A DNA stretch of 64,000 bases from Nostoc sp. ATCC 43529 (GTDB taxonomy: Bacteria > Cyanobacteriota > Cyanobacteriia > Cyanobacteriales > Nostocaceae), in assembly GCA_003326205.1 (NCBI GenBank), contig LWTK01000074.1, positions 289,094-353,093 of the forward strand. Direction: 5' to 3'. The notes under the pieces were generated by a model, which had not been told where the DNA came from, made no database searches, and saw only the letters and a program-made list of their open reading frames with translations. Shown piece after piece: positions 8,255-17,672 of the stretch. The translations under genes and the position numbers were made by a program. Each line of letters opens with the position of its first letter. The stretch's first letter is position 1.

Positions 8255-8656
8255 TTATGAGCGATCGCAGATAATTTCTAGTTCTTGGTAACCTGTTTGT
8301 TCGTCAAATGTTCTATTAAATGTAAATTCCTCACTCGCACCAATAACTATTTCAGCAGTTGTGTAGATAATGCATCGATAGTCGAGATGTCCCCCGATAG
8401 TTTTGCCTTTTCCATCGGAAATAGCGATATGCAAATGCACACCTGTATTTGCTATTGTACCATTGAGAGCGATGATTTCAAATTTTTCGGTTAATACCGT
8501 ACTAATGGCTTGATTAGCAAAGCGAATTTTGGCTTCTTCTAGGCTACCAATAGCACTTAATATAAACCCTGCTTTAATGTCTTCTTGTATCACAAAATTG
8601 TTTAAGCTTTGTTTTAAATCTTCGTGGGGTTTTAATCTAAGAGCAAAAACTTTCAT
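8255..8656 (-). CDS. PPC-domain (DUF296) protein
   Basis: 133 residues covering one PPC/PCC domain (plants and prokaryotes conserved, DUF296). Visible hallmarks are the opening FALRLKPHEDL, the GFILSAIGSL segment, and the metal-binding-type stretch HLHIAISDGKGKTIGGHL (about 74-91) with its His residues. In bacteria this domain is found in stand-alone trimeric proteins and in plants it is fused to AT-hook DNA-binding proteins; the bacterial function is not settled. There is no AT-hook here. The start is ATG 8656, with the divergent promoter region (8657-8787) shared with the dynamin-like gene. Confidence 0.8.
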   Translation of the reverse strand: MKVFALRLKPHEDLKQSLNNFVIQEDIKAGFILSAIGSLEEAKIRFANQAISTVLTEKFEIIALNGTIANTGVHLHIAISDGKGKTIGGHLDYRCIIYTTAEIVIGASEEFTFNRTFDEQTGYQELEIICDRS

Positions 8657-8787
8657 GATTCAATAATCATTAATTAGTCTTTTTGGTAATATCTAGCAAT
8701 TTAACACAAATTTCTCAGGAATTTTACTGAGCCAATAAAACAATAAATATTACTAATATATACATAAATATTATTAGGATGCAGAAT

Positions 8788-11256
8788 ATGTCAGATCTAC
8801 CAGTTCAGTGCAAAAATTTAAAAGAACAAGTAGAGTCAATATTACAACTTTTACAGCAAGAACCAACGCTACGTTCTCAAGATATTACATTTGTACAAAC
8901 TTCTTTAAATAAAGCGATTTCTCCTAAGTTTGAGATTGTGTTTGCGGGTGCATTTAGCGCTGGAAAATCAATGCTAATCAATGCACTTTTAGAGAGAGAA
9001 TTACTGTATAGTGCAGAGGGACACGCTACAGGTACAGAATGCAAAATTGAGTATGCACAAATAGATAAAGAAAGCGTTGTTTTAACATTTTTAAGTGAAG
9101 CAGAAATTCGAGAACAAGCAGTTTTTTTGTGTCAGCAACTAGGATTTAAAACAGTAGCTAATATCAACCAAGCTGATGTAATTAACTTACTACGTCAAGG
9201 TTGCGAAGCTATTATTCAGCAGGAAGGTGGTGAGAGTAAATCAGAACGTGCAAAACAAGCCAAGGCCTTAATCTTATTGCTAGAAGGATATATAGCAAAC
9301 CGCGATCGCATTTATACTGTAACTAATGCTACATATTCAATGGAGCAATTTAACTTTTCTAATCTCAAGGAAGCTGCTGGATATGCGCGTCGTGGTAGCA
9401 ATAGCGCGGTATTGAAGCGGATAGAATATTACTGCAACCATCCTTTGCTACAAGATGGAAATGTAATTATCGATACCCCTGGTATTGATGCGCCGGTGGA
9501 GAAAGATGCACAGCTAACTTATGCCAAAATTCAACATCCCGATACTTCGGCGGTGGTATGCGTACTAAAACCTGCTTCCGCGGGTGACATGACAAAAGAA
9601 GAAACACAGCTTTTAGAATTAATGCGGCAAAATGCGGGAGTACGCGATCGCGTTTTCTATGTCTTCAACCGCATCGATGAGACTTGGTATAATACTCAGC
9701 TACGCCAACGATTAGATGATTTAATTAATGGACAATTTCATGATACAAATAGGGTTTATAAAACCAGTGGTTTATTAGGATTTTATAGCAGTCAGATTAA
9801 ACAAACAAGTGCAAAAGATAGATTTGGTTTAGATTCTTTTTTTGCCGAAAGCGTCAAAAGTTTAGATGGTAAAGAAGATACACCGCAATTTGTCTATGCG
9901 TTTAACAACTATTGTGTGAATTCTGGAAAACTATCTTCCACAAAATTCCGTGTTTCCGTTAACGGTTTTGAAACGCCGAATCAAAATTATGTGCGGATTT
10001 TGGCAGATTGGGGAAGTGAACTGATAGAACAGCTAATCGAAGATAGTGGTATTGAGGAATTTCGCACTGCAATTACTCGTTATTTGACTGAAGAAAAACG
10101 TCCACAATTATTTAAAAACCTTGCTAATGACTTGGAAGACGTTTGCATAAAATTGAAAAAACATTACCAAAGTTCCCAACGCAATTTAGATAGTCAGCCA
10201 CAAGAAATTGAAACGATGAAGGCGCAAGAATTACAACGCCTCAATCAACAACTCCAGCAAATTGGGAAAGACTTTAATCAGCATATCAAAGAAGAAGTTA
10301 ACCTAATAGCTTGTAGTTCTTGCGATGCTTTTGAAACAGATTTTAAACAATTGCAATCACGAATGATTCGCCGTCTAGATGAGTTACTAGATACTTTTTC
10401 TGTAGCTTATGCTTATCGACGTGCAACAATTAGCCACCCTCGCAATGCCACTGCACCTTTACTAGCAATTTTAGTGGAGGCATTTTATTACTTAGCAAAT
10501 CAATTAGAAGATATTTTAATTGAATCTTCTCAGCAAATCATTGCCAGCTTTTTTCAGCGATTGCTGGAAAAAATTCGTAAATCAGAATATTATCGCCAAT
10601 TGTATCGCTTATTAGATAATGATGGTGGCATTGAACAAGAGATTAGAAATCTAGAAAAACGAGTTACTCAAGCAGTAGTGAGTGCAGCTAGCGTAGAGTG
10701 CGATCGCTTTGTGCGAGAAAGTCCTAGATTTTATGATGAAGGCACTTTTTCCATATATCAATTTCGCCAGACTTTATTACAAACCTCCCAAACTTACGAC
10801 GCTGAAAGTATCGTCGAAGCAGAACCAGCCATTAGGCAATTATTGAAGTTAGATTTTGAGCCAAAAGTTTCTCAAACTATTCGCAAATCTTTCCGCCAAA
10901 CCATCAACCAAATTTTGAAAACTCAGTTATTGCCAATGGCTGAGCAACAAGCAGATGACATTTTGCAGCAATATCCACAGGCACGTGCTTATTTAGAGAA
11001 AACACTCGAACAAGAAGCTGAAGCGAAAATTGCCACTAATCAACGATTATTGAATGTTCTGGAAGCAAATATTGAAACATATAATTCAGCAGCTTCTAGT
11101 ATCAATCTTTGTTTACAGACAATGCAATTATCTGACCATTTTTTGCCTGTAATTGGCGATACTGAATTTATCTATTTTAATCCTGAGGTATTAAATACAG
11201 CTACCAATGGATTTATGATTTCAGATGGGTTAATTGATGGGGTAAAAGAGATTTAA
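8788..11256 (+). CDS. Bacterial dynamin-like GTPase
   Basis: 822 residues from ATG 8788. I prefer this start over ATG 8779 because AGGA at 8776-8779 gives proper spacing only for 8788. The G domain has the P-loop GAFSAGKSM (about 54-62), a threonine switch (HATGTECK), DTPGID and FNRID. Long helical, coiled-coil-rich segments follow (about 430-800), with a hydrophobic patch (LLAILVEAFYYLANQL) that could be the membrane paddle. The domain order matches bacterial dynamin-like proteins, of which the Nostoc punctiforme BDLP is the structural model, though this one is somewhat longer. Expected role: GTP-driven membrane binding, bending or fusion. It appears to be a single gene; Uma2 starts 74 bp later with its own ribosome site. 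Confidence 0.85.
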   Translation: MSDLPVQCKNLKEQVESILQLLQQEPTLRSQDITFVQTSLNKAISPKFEIVFAGAFSAGKSMLINALLERELLYSAEGHATGTECKIEYAQIDKESVVLTFLSEAEIREQAVFLCQQLGFKTVANINQADVINLLRQGCEAIIQQEGGESKSERAKQAKALILLLEGYIANRDRIYTVTNATYSMEQFNFSNLKEAAGYARRGSNSAVLKRIEYYCNHPLLQDGNVIIDTPGIDAPVEKDAQLTYAKIQHPDTSAVVCVLKPASAGDMTKEETQLLELMRQNAGVRDRVFYVFNRIDETWYNTQLRQRLDDLINGQFHDTNRVYKTSGLLGFYSSQIKQTSAKDRFGLDSFFAESVKSLDGKEDTPQFVYAFNNYCVNSGKLSSTKFRVSVNGFETPNQNYVRILADWGSELIEQLIEDSGIEEFRTAITRYLTEEKRPQLFKNLANDLEDVCIKLKKHYQSSQRNLDSQPQEIETMKAQELQRLNQQLQQIGKDFNQHIKEEVNLIACSSCDAFETDFKQLQSRMIRRLDELLDTFSVAYAYRRATISHPRNATAPLLAILVEAFYYLANQLEDILIESSQQIIASFFQRLLEKIRKSEYYRQLYRLLDNDGGIEQEIRNLEKRVTQAVVSAASVECDRFVRESPRFYDEGTFSIYQFRQTLLQTSQTYDAESIVEAEPAIRQLLKLDFEPKVSQTIRKSFRQTINQILKTQLLPMAEQQADDILQQYPQARAYLEKTLEQEAEAKIATNQRLLNVLEANIETYNSAASSINLCLQTMQLSDHFLPVIGDTEFIYFNPEVLNTATNGFMISDGLIDGVKEI

Positions 11257-11330
11257 CATAAATAAATCAGAAAAACCGAAAAATTGAGGTTAATATAACT
11301 ACTGGGAATTATCGCAACGGAGGCAGGTAA

Positions 11331-11981
11331 ATGATTCAGTCGTTACCAATTCCTATTACTGTTAGCCAGTTTCTAGACTGGTATCCTGTTAATTCAACAC
11401 AGCTTCGTTACGAACTACATAATGGATTTATCAAGGTAATGCCACCGCCAACAGGGGATCATGAATTAGTTATCGCATTCTTAATCAAGCAAATTTTGCT
11501 GGAGTGCGCTCGATTTTCAATCCCCTATGACATTCCTAAAATGGGATTTGTTCAAGCATCTGAAAGTGAATCCGCTTTCTTACCTGATGTGCTGTTGTTG
11601 AATCGTTTCAACCTAGTCAACGAGCCGTTGTGGAGAACTAAATCAACACTTAGCCAATCAGCATCAATCCCATTAGTTATCGAGGTTGTCAGCACAAACT
11701 GGCGTGATGATTACTTTACCAAACTTGGCCAATATGTTCGCGTAGCGTCTCGAAGAGAAGCCATTGGTATCCCAGAATATTGGATTGTAGATTACGCCGC
11801 GCTAGGTGGCAGAAAATTTATTGGTAATCCTAAACAGCCAACTATCTCCATTTACTCGTTAGTTGAGGGAGAATACCAAGTCCGGCAGTTTCGCACAAGC
11901 GATCGCATTATCTCACCCATTTTCCCAGAATTGAATTTAACTGCCGAACAAATTTTTCAAGCCGCCAGCTTTCCGGTGTAG
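11331..11981 (+). CDS. Uma2 family (DUF820) PD-(D/E)XK-fold protein
   Basis: 216 residues of the Uma2/DUF820 type, abundant in cyanobacteria and predicted to have a restriction-endonuclease-like fold. Seen: RYELHNGFIKVMPPPTGDHE at the start, FLPDVLLL (the D), PLVIEVVS (the E), the K/Y segment FTKLGQY, and PEYWIVDY. The ribosome site CGGAGGCAGG precedes ATG 11331. Oddity: between KLGQY and GIPEYW, where relatives read roughly YxxxGIPEYW, there are about ten extra residues (VRVASRREAI). Their DNA at 11737-11762 (CGCGTAGCGTCTCGAAGAGA) is a dispersed repeat, so the repeat has inserted in frame. Its biological role is unknown. The LD-carboxypeptidase gene begins 3 bp after the stop, so the two are probably cotranscribed. 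Confidence 0.8.
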   Translation: MIQSLPIPITVSQFLDWYPVNSTQLRYELHNGFIKVMPPPTGDHELVIAFLIKQILLECARFSIPYDIPKMGFVQASESESAFLPDVLLLNRFNLVNEPLWRTKSTLSQSASIPLVIEVVSTNWRDDYFTKLGQYVRVASRREAIGIPEYWIVDYAALGGRKFIGNPKQPTISIYSLVEGEYQVRQFRTSDRIISPIFPELNLTAEQIFQAASFPV

Positions 11982-11984
11982 CCG

Positions 11985-13022
11985 ATGACTATCAACCGTC
12001 GGCAATTTCTCACGACTTGTGGACTAGCTACCTTAGCCACCCAAATACCAACACTTACCGCTGAAGGTAAGCTATCCCTAAATACCGTCCTCAAACCCCC
12101 ACGCCTCCAAGTCGGCGACACCGTGGGATTAATTGCTCCTGCGGGTATCGTTGACGCTAAGGAAATTGAAGCAGCAGAGAAATCAATTGCACAATTAGGG
12201 TTAAAAGTCAAGCAAGGAAAGCATATTTTAGATCGTTATGGTTATTTAGCTGGTAAAGATGGCGATCGCGCCGATGATGTAAACTTGATGTTTAGCGATC
12301 GCTCCATCAAAGGAATAATTGCCATGCGTGGCGGTTGGGGATGTAATCGCATTTTACCTTTACTAAACTATTCACTGATTCGCTCCCATCCCAAAATTCT
12401 CATAGGGTACAGCGATATTACTACTTTATTGTTGGCGATTAATGCTCGTAGTCGGCTGATTACTTTTCACGGCCCTGTAGCCACGTCTACCTGGAATCAG
12501 TTTACAGTCGATTACTTCCAGCGCATTTTATTTAATGCTGAAGCCGTCACCATGCAAAATTCCAATAATAACGAAGTGCCAGTAGAGACAATATCACCAG
12601 GAAAAGCGAAGGGTAAACTTATCGGTGGAAACTTATCAGTATTGTCAGCAATGGTAGGTTCGCCTTATCTACCTTCTTGGAACAAAAGTATCTTGTTTAT
12701 AGAAGAAATTGGCGAGGACGTTTACCGCGTAGATAGAATGTTAACCCAGCTAAAAACTGCTGGCATACTTAATCAAATTGGTGGCTTGATATTTGGACAA
12801 TGTACTAATTGTAGCCTTGGAGATGAACCATCATTTACCTTAATCCAACTATTACAAGACCATATACTTCCTTTAGGAATTCCTGCTTGGTACGGCTCAA
12901 TGATTGGTCATATTAAAGATAAATTTACCTTGCCAATTGGTACAGAAGTAGAAATAGATGCCGATGTTGGAAGAATAAAAATGTTAGAATCGGCGGTCAA
13001 TGTAATTTTGAATTCTGAATAG
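11985..13022 (+). CDS. LD-carboxypeptidase (S66 family), Tat-exported
   Basis: 345 residues. The N-terminus NRRQFLTTCGLATLATQ is a twin-arginine signal, so export to the periplasm or lumen is expected. The mature domain carries the S66 features: RGGWGC, the nucleophile S143 in GYSDIT, the glutamate in FIEEIGED (240-241) and the histidine H309 in GHIKDKFTLP, a Ser-Glu-His triad in the family order. LD-carboxypeptidases trim the terminal D-Ala from murein tetrapeptides during cell-wall recycling or remodelling. It follows the Uma2 gene by 3 bp and is followed by a hairpin at 13028. Confidence 0.85.
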   Translation: MTINRRQFLTTCGLATLATQIPTLTAEGKLSLNTVLKPPRLQVGDTVGLIAPAGIVDAKEIEAAEKSIAQLGLKVKQGKHILDRYGYLAGKDGDRADDVNLMFSDRSIKGIIAMRGGWGCNRILPLLNYSLIRSHPKILIGYSDITTLLLAINARSRLITFHGPVATSTWNQFTVDYFQRILFNAEAVTMQNSNNNEVPVETISPGKAKGKLIGGNLSVLSAMVGSPYLPSWNKSILFIEEIGEDVYRVDRMLTQLKTAGILNQIGGLIFGQCTNCSLGDEPSFTLIQLLQDHILPLGIPAWYGSMIGHIKDKFTLPIGTEVEIDADVGRIKMLESAVNVILNSE

Positions 13023-13027
13023 AAATC

Positions 13028-13050
13028 AGTGCAAACTTAAATTTTGCACT
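13028..13050 (+). terminator. Hairpin after the LD-carboxypeptidase gene
   Basis: An 8-bp stem AGTGCAAA / TTTGCACT with a 7-base AT loop, 6 bp past the stop codon. The following sequence is AT-rich (CATTTAAAACGTGTATTTTTT) but has no immediate T-run, so termination is likely but not certain. Confidence 0.5.
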
Positions 13051-13147
13051 CATTTAAAACGTGTATTTTTTATTTAGTGGAGATTTGTACTCATATTTAC
13101 AACTGATTCCCAGGAAAGTGAAGTTCGGTAAGCTAAAAATATTTTAA

Positions 13148-13214
13148 TTTGCATCCTCAAAAAAATGAATTTCTTGTGGGGTGGGCATCTTGCCCGCCCT
13201 GGTTATGCAAATTA
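13148..13214. repeat. Hairpin repeat GGGTGGGCATCTTGCCCGCCC with AATTTGCAT / ATGCAAATT outer arms
   Basis: The core GGGTGGGCATCTTGCCCGCCC (13178-13200) is self-complementary, and the outer arms AATTTGCAT and ATGCAAATT flank it. Further copies are at 58748-58770 (core intact, spelled with CATCCTGCCCATCC) and, degraded, at about 1163-1195. At 13263-13300 there is in addition a run of CTGACTC heptamers followed by TGAATTCTGAATTCC, a repeat that recurs at the end of the acetyltransferase gene at 21.7 kb. Confidence 0.6.
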
Positions 13215-13317
13215 AATACCCGACAGCTTATTTTGGTTTCAAAGCTAAACACAGAAACTATTCTAATTCTGACTCCTGACTCCTGACTCCTGAATTCTGA
13301 ATTCCTAAACTTTTTCC

Positions 13318-14286
13318 TCACGATGTTTGCTGCATTTCAGCATAAGCTTGATAAACACCCTTGACGTTGTACCAGTTAAGAAAAATTCGGGCAACTTCTA
13401 AAGCCAATTGTGGTTTACCTAAGTTAATTAGCCATTGCAAAAATGGAGCCATTGTCTTTTCGTTGAGTGCGCCATTAAGTGAAAGAATACCCCAAAGTAA
13501 GCGATGCAGCCAAGTCATTTGAATCATCATTCGCACCTCCCATGTAGGGTGTTTCTGATAAAACAAAACTCCCATACGTCCGCGTTGGATTTCTTTGTCA
13601 ATTAAACTTTTAATTTGTTCTAACTTAAACGCTGGATGCCAGTGATAGCCTACAGCTTCCGGACATTTAATTAGTGTCAAACCTAATTTTTTCAGCCGCA
13701 CACCTAATTCTAAATCTTCCCAGCCATAAAGTTGAAAACTGATATCAAAAAGTCCAGCTTCTTCCAGCCAATGTTTAGGAATTGCCACATTTCCCGTAGC
13801 AAAAAAAGCTGCTGAAAAATCTGTGACTTTGTAGGGTTCAGCCGTTGGGTTGTCGAAATTACAAGTATTGATAACTGCACCGTAAGTGAAAAAGCGATCG
13901 CTCCCCAATTTCTCTTTTCCCTGCACTAGTGCGTTACCATGAGCTTGCAGGAAATTCTTCAGTACTACTAAATCGCTATCAATAAAGATAATCGTGTCTC
14001 CTAGCGCCTGTTCCACCCCTAAATTCCGCGCCGCAGCTGGCCCCGCATGATCTTGTACAAACCATCGCACATGGGGAAACTCTTCTTTGTGTGCTGTCAA
14101 CCACTCCAGTGTGCCATCAGTAGAACCATCATCCACCAAGACAATCTCGTAACCAGTAATCGAACTTGGCTGACTTAACTCCTGCACCTCCAAGGCACGG
14201 AGGCACTTTTCTAAAATCGGACGGCGATTATAAGTCGGTATCACAACGCTAAAAAACACAGTCTCACCCACAACACATTTATCCAT
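13318..14286 (-). CDS. Family 2 glycosyltransferase
   Basis: 322 residues. The GT-A fold is clear: VVIPTYNRRPILEKCL (13-28), VDDGSTDGTLEWL (51-63), a nucleotide-binding NLGVEQA segment, and the metal DxD in FIDSDLVV (about 116-119). GWEDLELGVRLKKLG downstream matches the (E)DxELG acceptor/base region of GT2 enzymes. There is no membrane segment at the N-terminus. The sugar and acceptor cannot be told. It is a single gene on this strand, with its start ATG 14286 facing the phoX promoter region. Confidence 0.85.
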   Translation of the reverse strand: MDKCVVGETVFFSVVIPTYNRRPILEKCLRALEVQELSQPSSITGYEIVLVDDGSTDGTLEWLTAHKEEFPHVRWFVQDHAGPAAARNLGVEQALGDTIIFIDSDLVVLKNFLQAHGNALVQGKEKLGSDRFFTYGAVINTCNFDNPTAEPYKVTDFSAAFFATGNVAIPKHWLEEAGLFDISFQLYGWEDLELGVRLKKLGLTLIKCPEAVGYHWHPAFKLEQIKSLIDKEIQRGRMGVLFYQKHPTWEVRMMIQMTWLHRLLWGILSLNGALNEKTMAPFLQWLINLGKPQLALEVARIFLNWYNVKGVYQAYAEMQQTS

Positions 14287-14368
14287 CTCCAGGATAGGAC
14301 AGATGGGGCACTGACTCTGTTCCTTACCTGATTATGCTTACGTAGAACCCAAGGTTTAATAATTTTTA

Positions 14369-14398
14369 GTTAATTAAAATATAACCTAAGCTTAACTT
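14369..14398 (+). promoter_or_regulatory. Pho box (three 8-bp repeats at 11-bp spacing) upstream of phoX
   Basis: GTTAATTA (14369), TATAACCT (14380) and CTTAACTT (14391) are each separated by 3 bp. They match the cyanobacterial Pho-box unit (C/T)TTAA(C/T)(C/T)(T/A) at 7, 7 and 8 of 8 positions. A weaker fourth copy AATAATTT (14358, 6 of 8) is in phase. The next gene on this strand is a PhoX phosphatase, the expected target. Inference: phosphate-starvation control by a PhoB/SphR-type regulator, with the start about 244 bp downstream implying a long leader or a second promoter. Confidence 0.65.
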
Positions 14399-14641
14399 TT
14401 ATAAACTAAGGTTTTTAGTAAAGTAGTCAATCTTTCTCCATATATAGCAGTTTGCAATTGTCTAAAACTTCATTTAAATGAGAATGACTGTAAACAAGAC
14501 AATTCATCATTTATTATTTAAAAAAGTTAAATTATTAGTTATTTAAAAGACAGCCAATTTCATAAACTTAAGAGTCTGTTATGTTAATTCAGTAGAAATT
14601 GTTTCTACCAAGTTTTTTCTGTGGCAGGAAAGGAAAGTTTA

Positions 14642-16981
14642 ATGTCTAAATTGAGTCGCAGACAAATTTTAATATTTTTTGCTGGCAGTGCTGGCGCTGT
14701 TGTTTTGGGAAACCAACTGCTGAAAAAACCTTTCAGCAGTAGAGAAGCAAAAACCGCCTCACTGGGCTTTACACCTGTACGCTTACCACATCCTCTACCA
14801 ATTTATCAAGAGCAGAAAAATTTCTTGCCAACAAAAATTGGTGAAGGAGAAGTAGTTAATGCATCTGCGGATGTGAAGTTAACTAGCTATACCGTTCTTG
14901 ATGATGTGGTAGTGCCGCCAGAGTACGAACGTTATGTAATTGTTGGTTGGGGCGATCGCGTGTTTCCAAACAAAGACGATTATTTCGGCTACAACAACGA
15001 TTTTAATGCTTTTATTCCCACTGGAGAAACTAATGATGTCGGGTATTTATGGGTCAATCATGAATATATTAGTTTTCCATTTTCTATTTTAGCATTTGAA
15101 GATGCTTCCGATTTAAAAGGACTCCCTGACGCATTTGAAAATGCCATTGGCTGGGCTTTACCCTCCACTATAAATATTGAAGTTGAAGGGGAATTTTTAT
15201 ATAATCAAGGCGGCTCGATTGTTCGCATCTCTAGTGAGAATGCAAATAAACGTTTTGTTGTCGTCAAAGATGGTAAAAACCGCCGCATTCACGGTCTTTC
15301 TGGATTGGGAATCAATAGCCAACGCAAAGATAACTACAAAAATATCACGTCTTGGGGAAGTCGCAACCACCAAAAAGGCGACCAAAATTATTTAATTGCA
15401 ACTGGCCCAGCTGCAAGCCAAGTTTTTAATCTTTCTTCTGATGAATTAGGTAACAAAATTATTGGTACTGCCTTCAATTGTTCTGGCGGTAAAACTCCTT
15501 GGGGAACAATTTTAACTGCTGAAGAAAACTTTCAAAGCAGCGTTACAGAAGCAGTCAAAGCTAATGGTACTCAGACAGAATATACAGATAAAACTATCGG
15601 CAAGACTTTTGGATTAGTTGGCGAAAAATACGGTTGGATTGTAGAAATTGACCCCGCGAATCCGCAATTTCGCCCCCGAAAACACACTTGGTTAGGTCGT
15701 TTCCGCCATGAAAATGTTGCTGTGCGTGCTGAAGAAAGCAAAAAGTTAGTTGCTTACTTGGGTGATGACAGACGTGGGGGACACACTTGGAAATTTGTCA
15801 GTGCTAGTACTATCTCTTCACCAACGAGTAAAACTAACAGTGAATTGTGGGAAAATGGAACTTTATATGTTGCCCAGTACAATCCAGACGGTACAGGTAA
15901 GTGGATACCGTTACTATTAACTACTGCTACCAATCCAATTGCGCCGACAGTTCTATCTTCTGTAGAATTTGCTGCGTTGCAGAAAGCCCAAAAACAAGGT
16001 CTTTTACCGCTACCGAAACGTAAAGGTATTGCAGACCAAAGTGAAGATGGTGGTATCTTTAAATGCGATCGCACTAACGAAGTAAAAGCACTACCTGATT
16101 ATCAAAATAAAAAACTATCTGACTTCTACTCTAGCCAAGGTGCCGTACTCACTGACGCGTTTTTAGCTGCAAATTTAGTTGGGGGAACTCCCACAGCGCG
16201 TCCAGAAGATATAGAAGTGCATCCAACCACCAAAGAAGTATTCATCGCCTATACTGACGGTGCGCCAGGTAGTGATGGATATCCTGATTCTCGGATTTTT
16301 CAAGTTGCCAAGTTAAGTAAAGACCCCAATGCAACCCAGCAATCAGGAGGACTGTACAAGATTATTGAAGATAGCGCCGATGCTACAGGTCTAACCTTTA
16401 AATGGCAGAAATTTGCTCAAGGTGGCGAAGCTGGGTCTGTAAATGGTGCTGGTTTTGCCAACGTCGATAATTTAGTTTTTGACGACCAAGGAAATGTTTG
16501 GGGAGTCACAGATATGTCTACCGGCACTCACAATGGTTTTGGTGTAGGTGCCCAAGGCAAACAAACTAAAATCGATCACACAGCGAGTGGGAATGTTTCT
16601 GATTTTACAGGCGTTTTCGGTAATAATTGGCTGTTTTGTATCCCCACCAGTGGTGCAAATGCCGGACAGGTAATACCCTTTGCTTATGGGCCAGTGCGTT
16701 GTGAGATGACAGGGCCAAGTTTTGTTGGCAATACACTGATTATTTCAGTACAGCATCCTGGCGAAGATTGTCCAATTAATGATGGTACAACGCTGAGTCG
16801 CAGTATTGAGTTACTTGATTTGAATGGTAATACATTCAATCAAACTCGGAGTTTACCCCGTGGGAGTAGTTGGCCGAGTAATATTTCCCAGGCTGACGGT
16901 GGCAAAGATCAAGCCACAGGTGTTCCCCGACCATCTGTAATTGGTATCCACCCGAAAAATTCTCGCGCCAGCTTTATCTAA
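14642..16981 (+). CDS. phoX: PhoX-type alkaline phosphatase (DUF839 family), Tat-exported
   Basis: 779 residues from ATG 14642, chosen over an in-frame GTG at 14621 because the ribosome site GGAAAGGAAAG lies between them. The N-terminus SRRQILIFFAGSAGAVVLG is a Tat signal. The body is a PhoX beta-propeller: NCSGGKTPWGTILTAEENF (Cys and Glu of the metal site), YLGDDRRGGHTWKF, and ARPEDIEVHP, all typical of the calcium/iron phosphatase family. The enzyme releases phosphate from organic phosphate esters outside the cytoplasm. The Pho box 244 bp upstream supports induction under phosphate starvation. There is no operon partner: the next gene is 690 bp away. Confidence 0.88.
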   Translation: MSKLSRRQILIFFAGSAGAVVLGNQLLKKPFSSREAKTASLGFTPVRLPHPLPIYQEQKNFLPTKIGEGEVVNASADVKLTSYTVLDDVVVPPEYERYVIVGWGDRVFPNKDDYFGYNNDFNAFIPTGETNDVGYLWVNHEYISFPFSILAFEDASDLKGLPDAFENAIGWALPSTINIEVEGEFLYNQGGSIVRISSENANKRFVVVKDGKNRRIHGLSGLGINSQRKDNYKNITSWGSRNHQKGDQNYLIATGPAASQVFNLSSDELGNKIIGTAFNCSGGKTPWGTILTAEENFQSSVTEAVKANGTQTEYTDKTIGKTFGLVGEKYGWIVEIDPANPQFRPRKHTWLGRFRHENVAVRAEESKKLVAYLGDDRRGGHTWKFVSASTISSPTSKTNSELWENGTLYVAQYNPDGTGKWIPLLLTTATNPIAPTVLSSVEFAALQKAQKQGLLPLPKRKGIADQSEDGGIFKCDRTNEVKALPDYQNKKLSDFYSSQGAVLTDAFLAANLVGGTPTARPEDIEVHPTTKEVFIAYTDGAPGSDGYPDSRIFQVAKLSKDPNATQQSGGLYKIIEDSADATGLTFKWQKFAQGGEAGSVNGAGFANVDNLVFDDQGNVWGVTDMSTGTHNGFGVGAQGKQTKIDHTASGNVSDFTGVFGNNWLFCIPTSGANAGQVIPFAYGPVRCEMTGPSFVGNTLIISVQHPGEDCPINDGTTLSRSIELLDLNGNTFNQTRSLPRGSSWPSNISQADGGKDQATGVPRPSVIGIHPKNSRASFI

Positions 16982-17124
16982 TCTGAGACTTTAGCGCTCA
17001 TATCATGTCCGGCTAAATACTTGTCATTAGGTAGCAAGATTTTGTAGGGTACGCAGCGATACCGGAGTGAAGTAATCGCAATGACATAAATAATTTTGTC
17101 TAACCATTTATCTACCTCTTTAAA
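16982..17124. other. Intergenic segment after phoX
   Basis: No gene or clear terminator is seen. It contains a GTAGGGTACGC sequence at about 17046 that resembles one arm of the GTAGGGTGCGTTA repeat family, without a matching second arm. Confidence 0.3.
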
Positions 17125-17272
17125 CTAGTGGTCTATCGCATTAATTTTGTAGGTTTAATAAACGTAGACGCGGAGCGGCTTGCCGCAGGCTACCGCAAAG
17201 GACGCAAAGAGCGCAAAGAAAGAAAAATTAAGAAGAAGTTCACGCCTCATAACTAATGCGATGAACCACTAG
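17125..17272. mobile_element. MITE-like element, CTAGTGGTCTATCGCATTA family (copy C)
   Basis: The left tip is CTAGTGGTCTATCGCATTA (17125) and the right tip is CTAATGCGATGAACCACTAG (to 17272); 148 bp, no ORF. Inside, at about 17163-17203, it carries the GC-rich sequence ACGCGGAGCGGCTTGCCGCA, found in opposite orientation at about 3113-3156 inside an unrelated MITE. Confidence 0.7.
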
Positions 17273-17392
17273 AGGTCTATCGCATTAATTTTGATGGATA
17301 AATACGTTTGTAGTAAGGACTTTAGTCCTTGATTTTTAAGCACGCTTTGTGCTTACTACGAACCTTTCAGAACTAATGCGACAGACCACTAG
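17269..17392. mobile_element. MITE-like element, same family (copy D)
   Basis: Tips CTAGAGGTCTATCGCATTA and CTAATGCGACAGACCACTAG; 124 bp, sharing its first CTAG with copy C. The inside is a separate stem: GTAGTAAGGACTTTAGTCCTT on the left and GTGCTTACTACGAAC on the right, so GTAGTAAG pairs with CTTACTAC. Two adjoining copies sharing one CTAG repeats the arrangement at 2669-2959. Confidence 0.7.
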
Positions 17393-17672
17393 ATAGACTT
17401 TTATTCCTTTTTACCTGTTCCCCCAACCCTGTCTCTACCAGTGGTTTAGGAATCAAATCGGATTCCTAAATACATCTCTACTTCATACTTTCAGTATTTT
17501 TGACCAGGGTATAAAAAAGCAAGCTCTGATAAACTAAGAGCGCATTTTGTATCAAATTTCTTTTCATTCCTTATATTCTTCCGATGTTTCGTTGGTAAAA
17601 GCCGACGCTGGTGATATCTATCTTTGTTTCCCTATCGCCCACTTCCTAGCTAATTCAACAGCGAGTTATACC

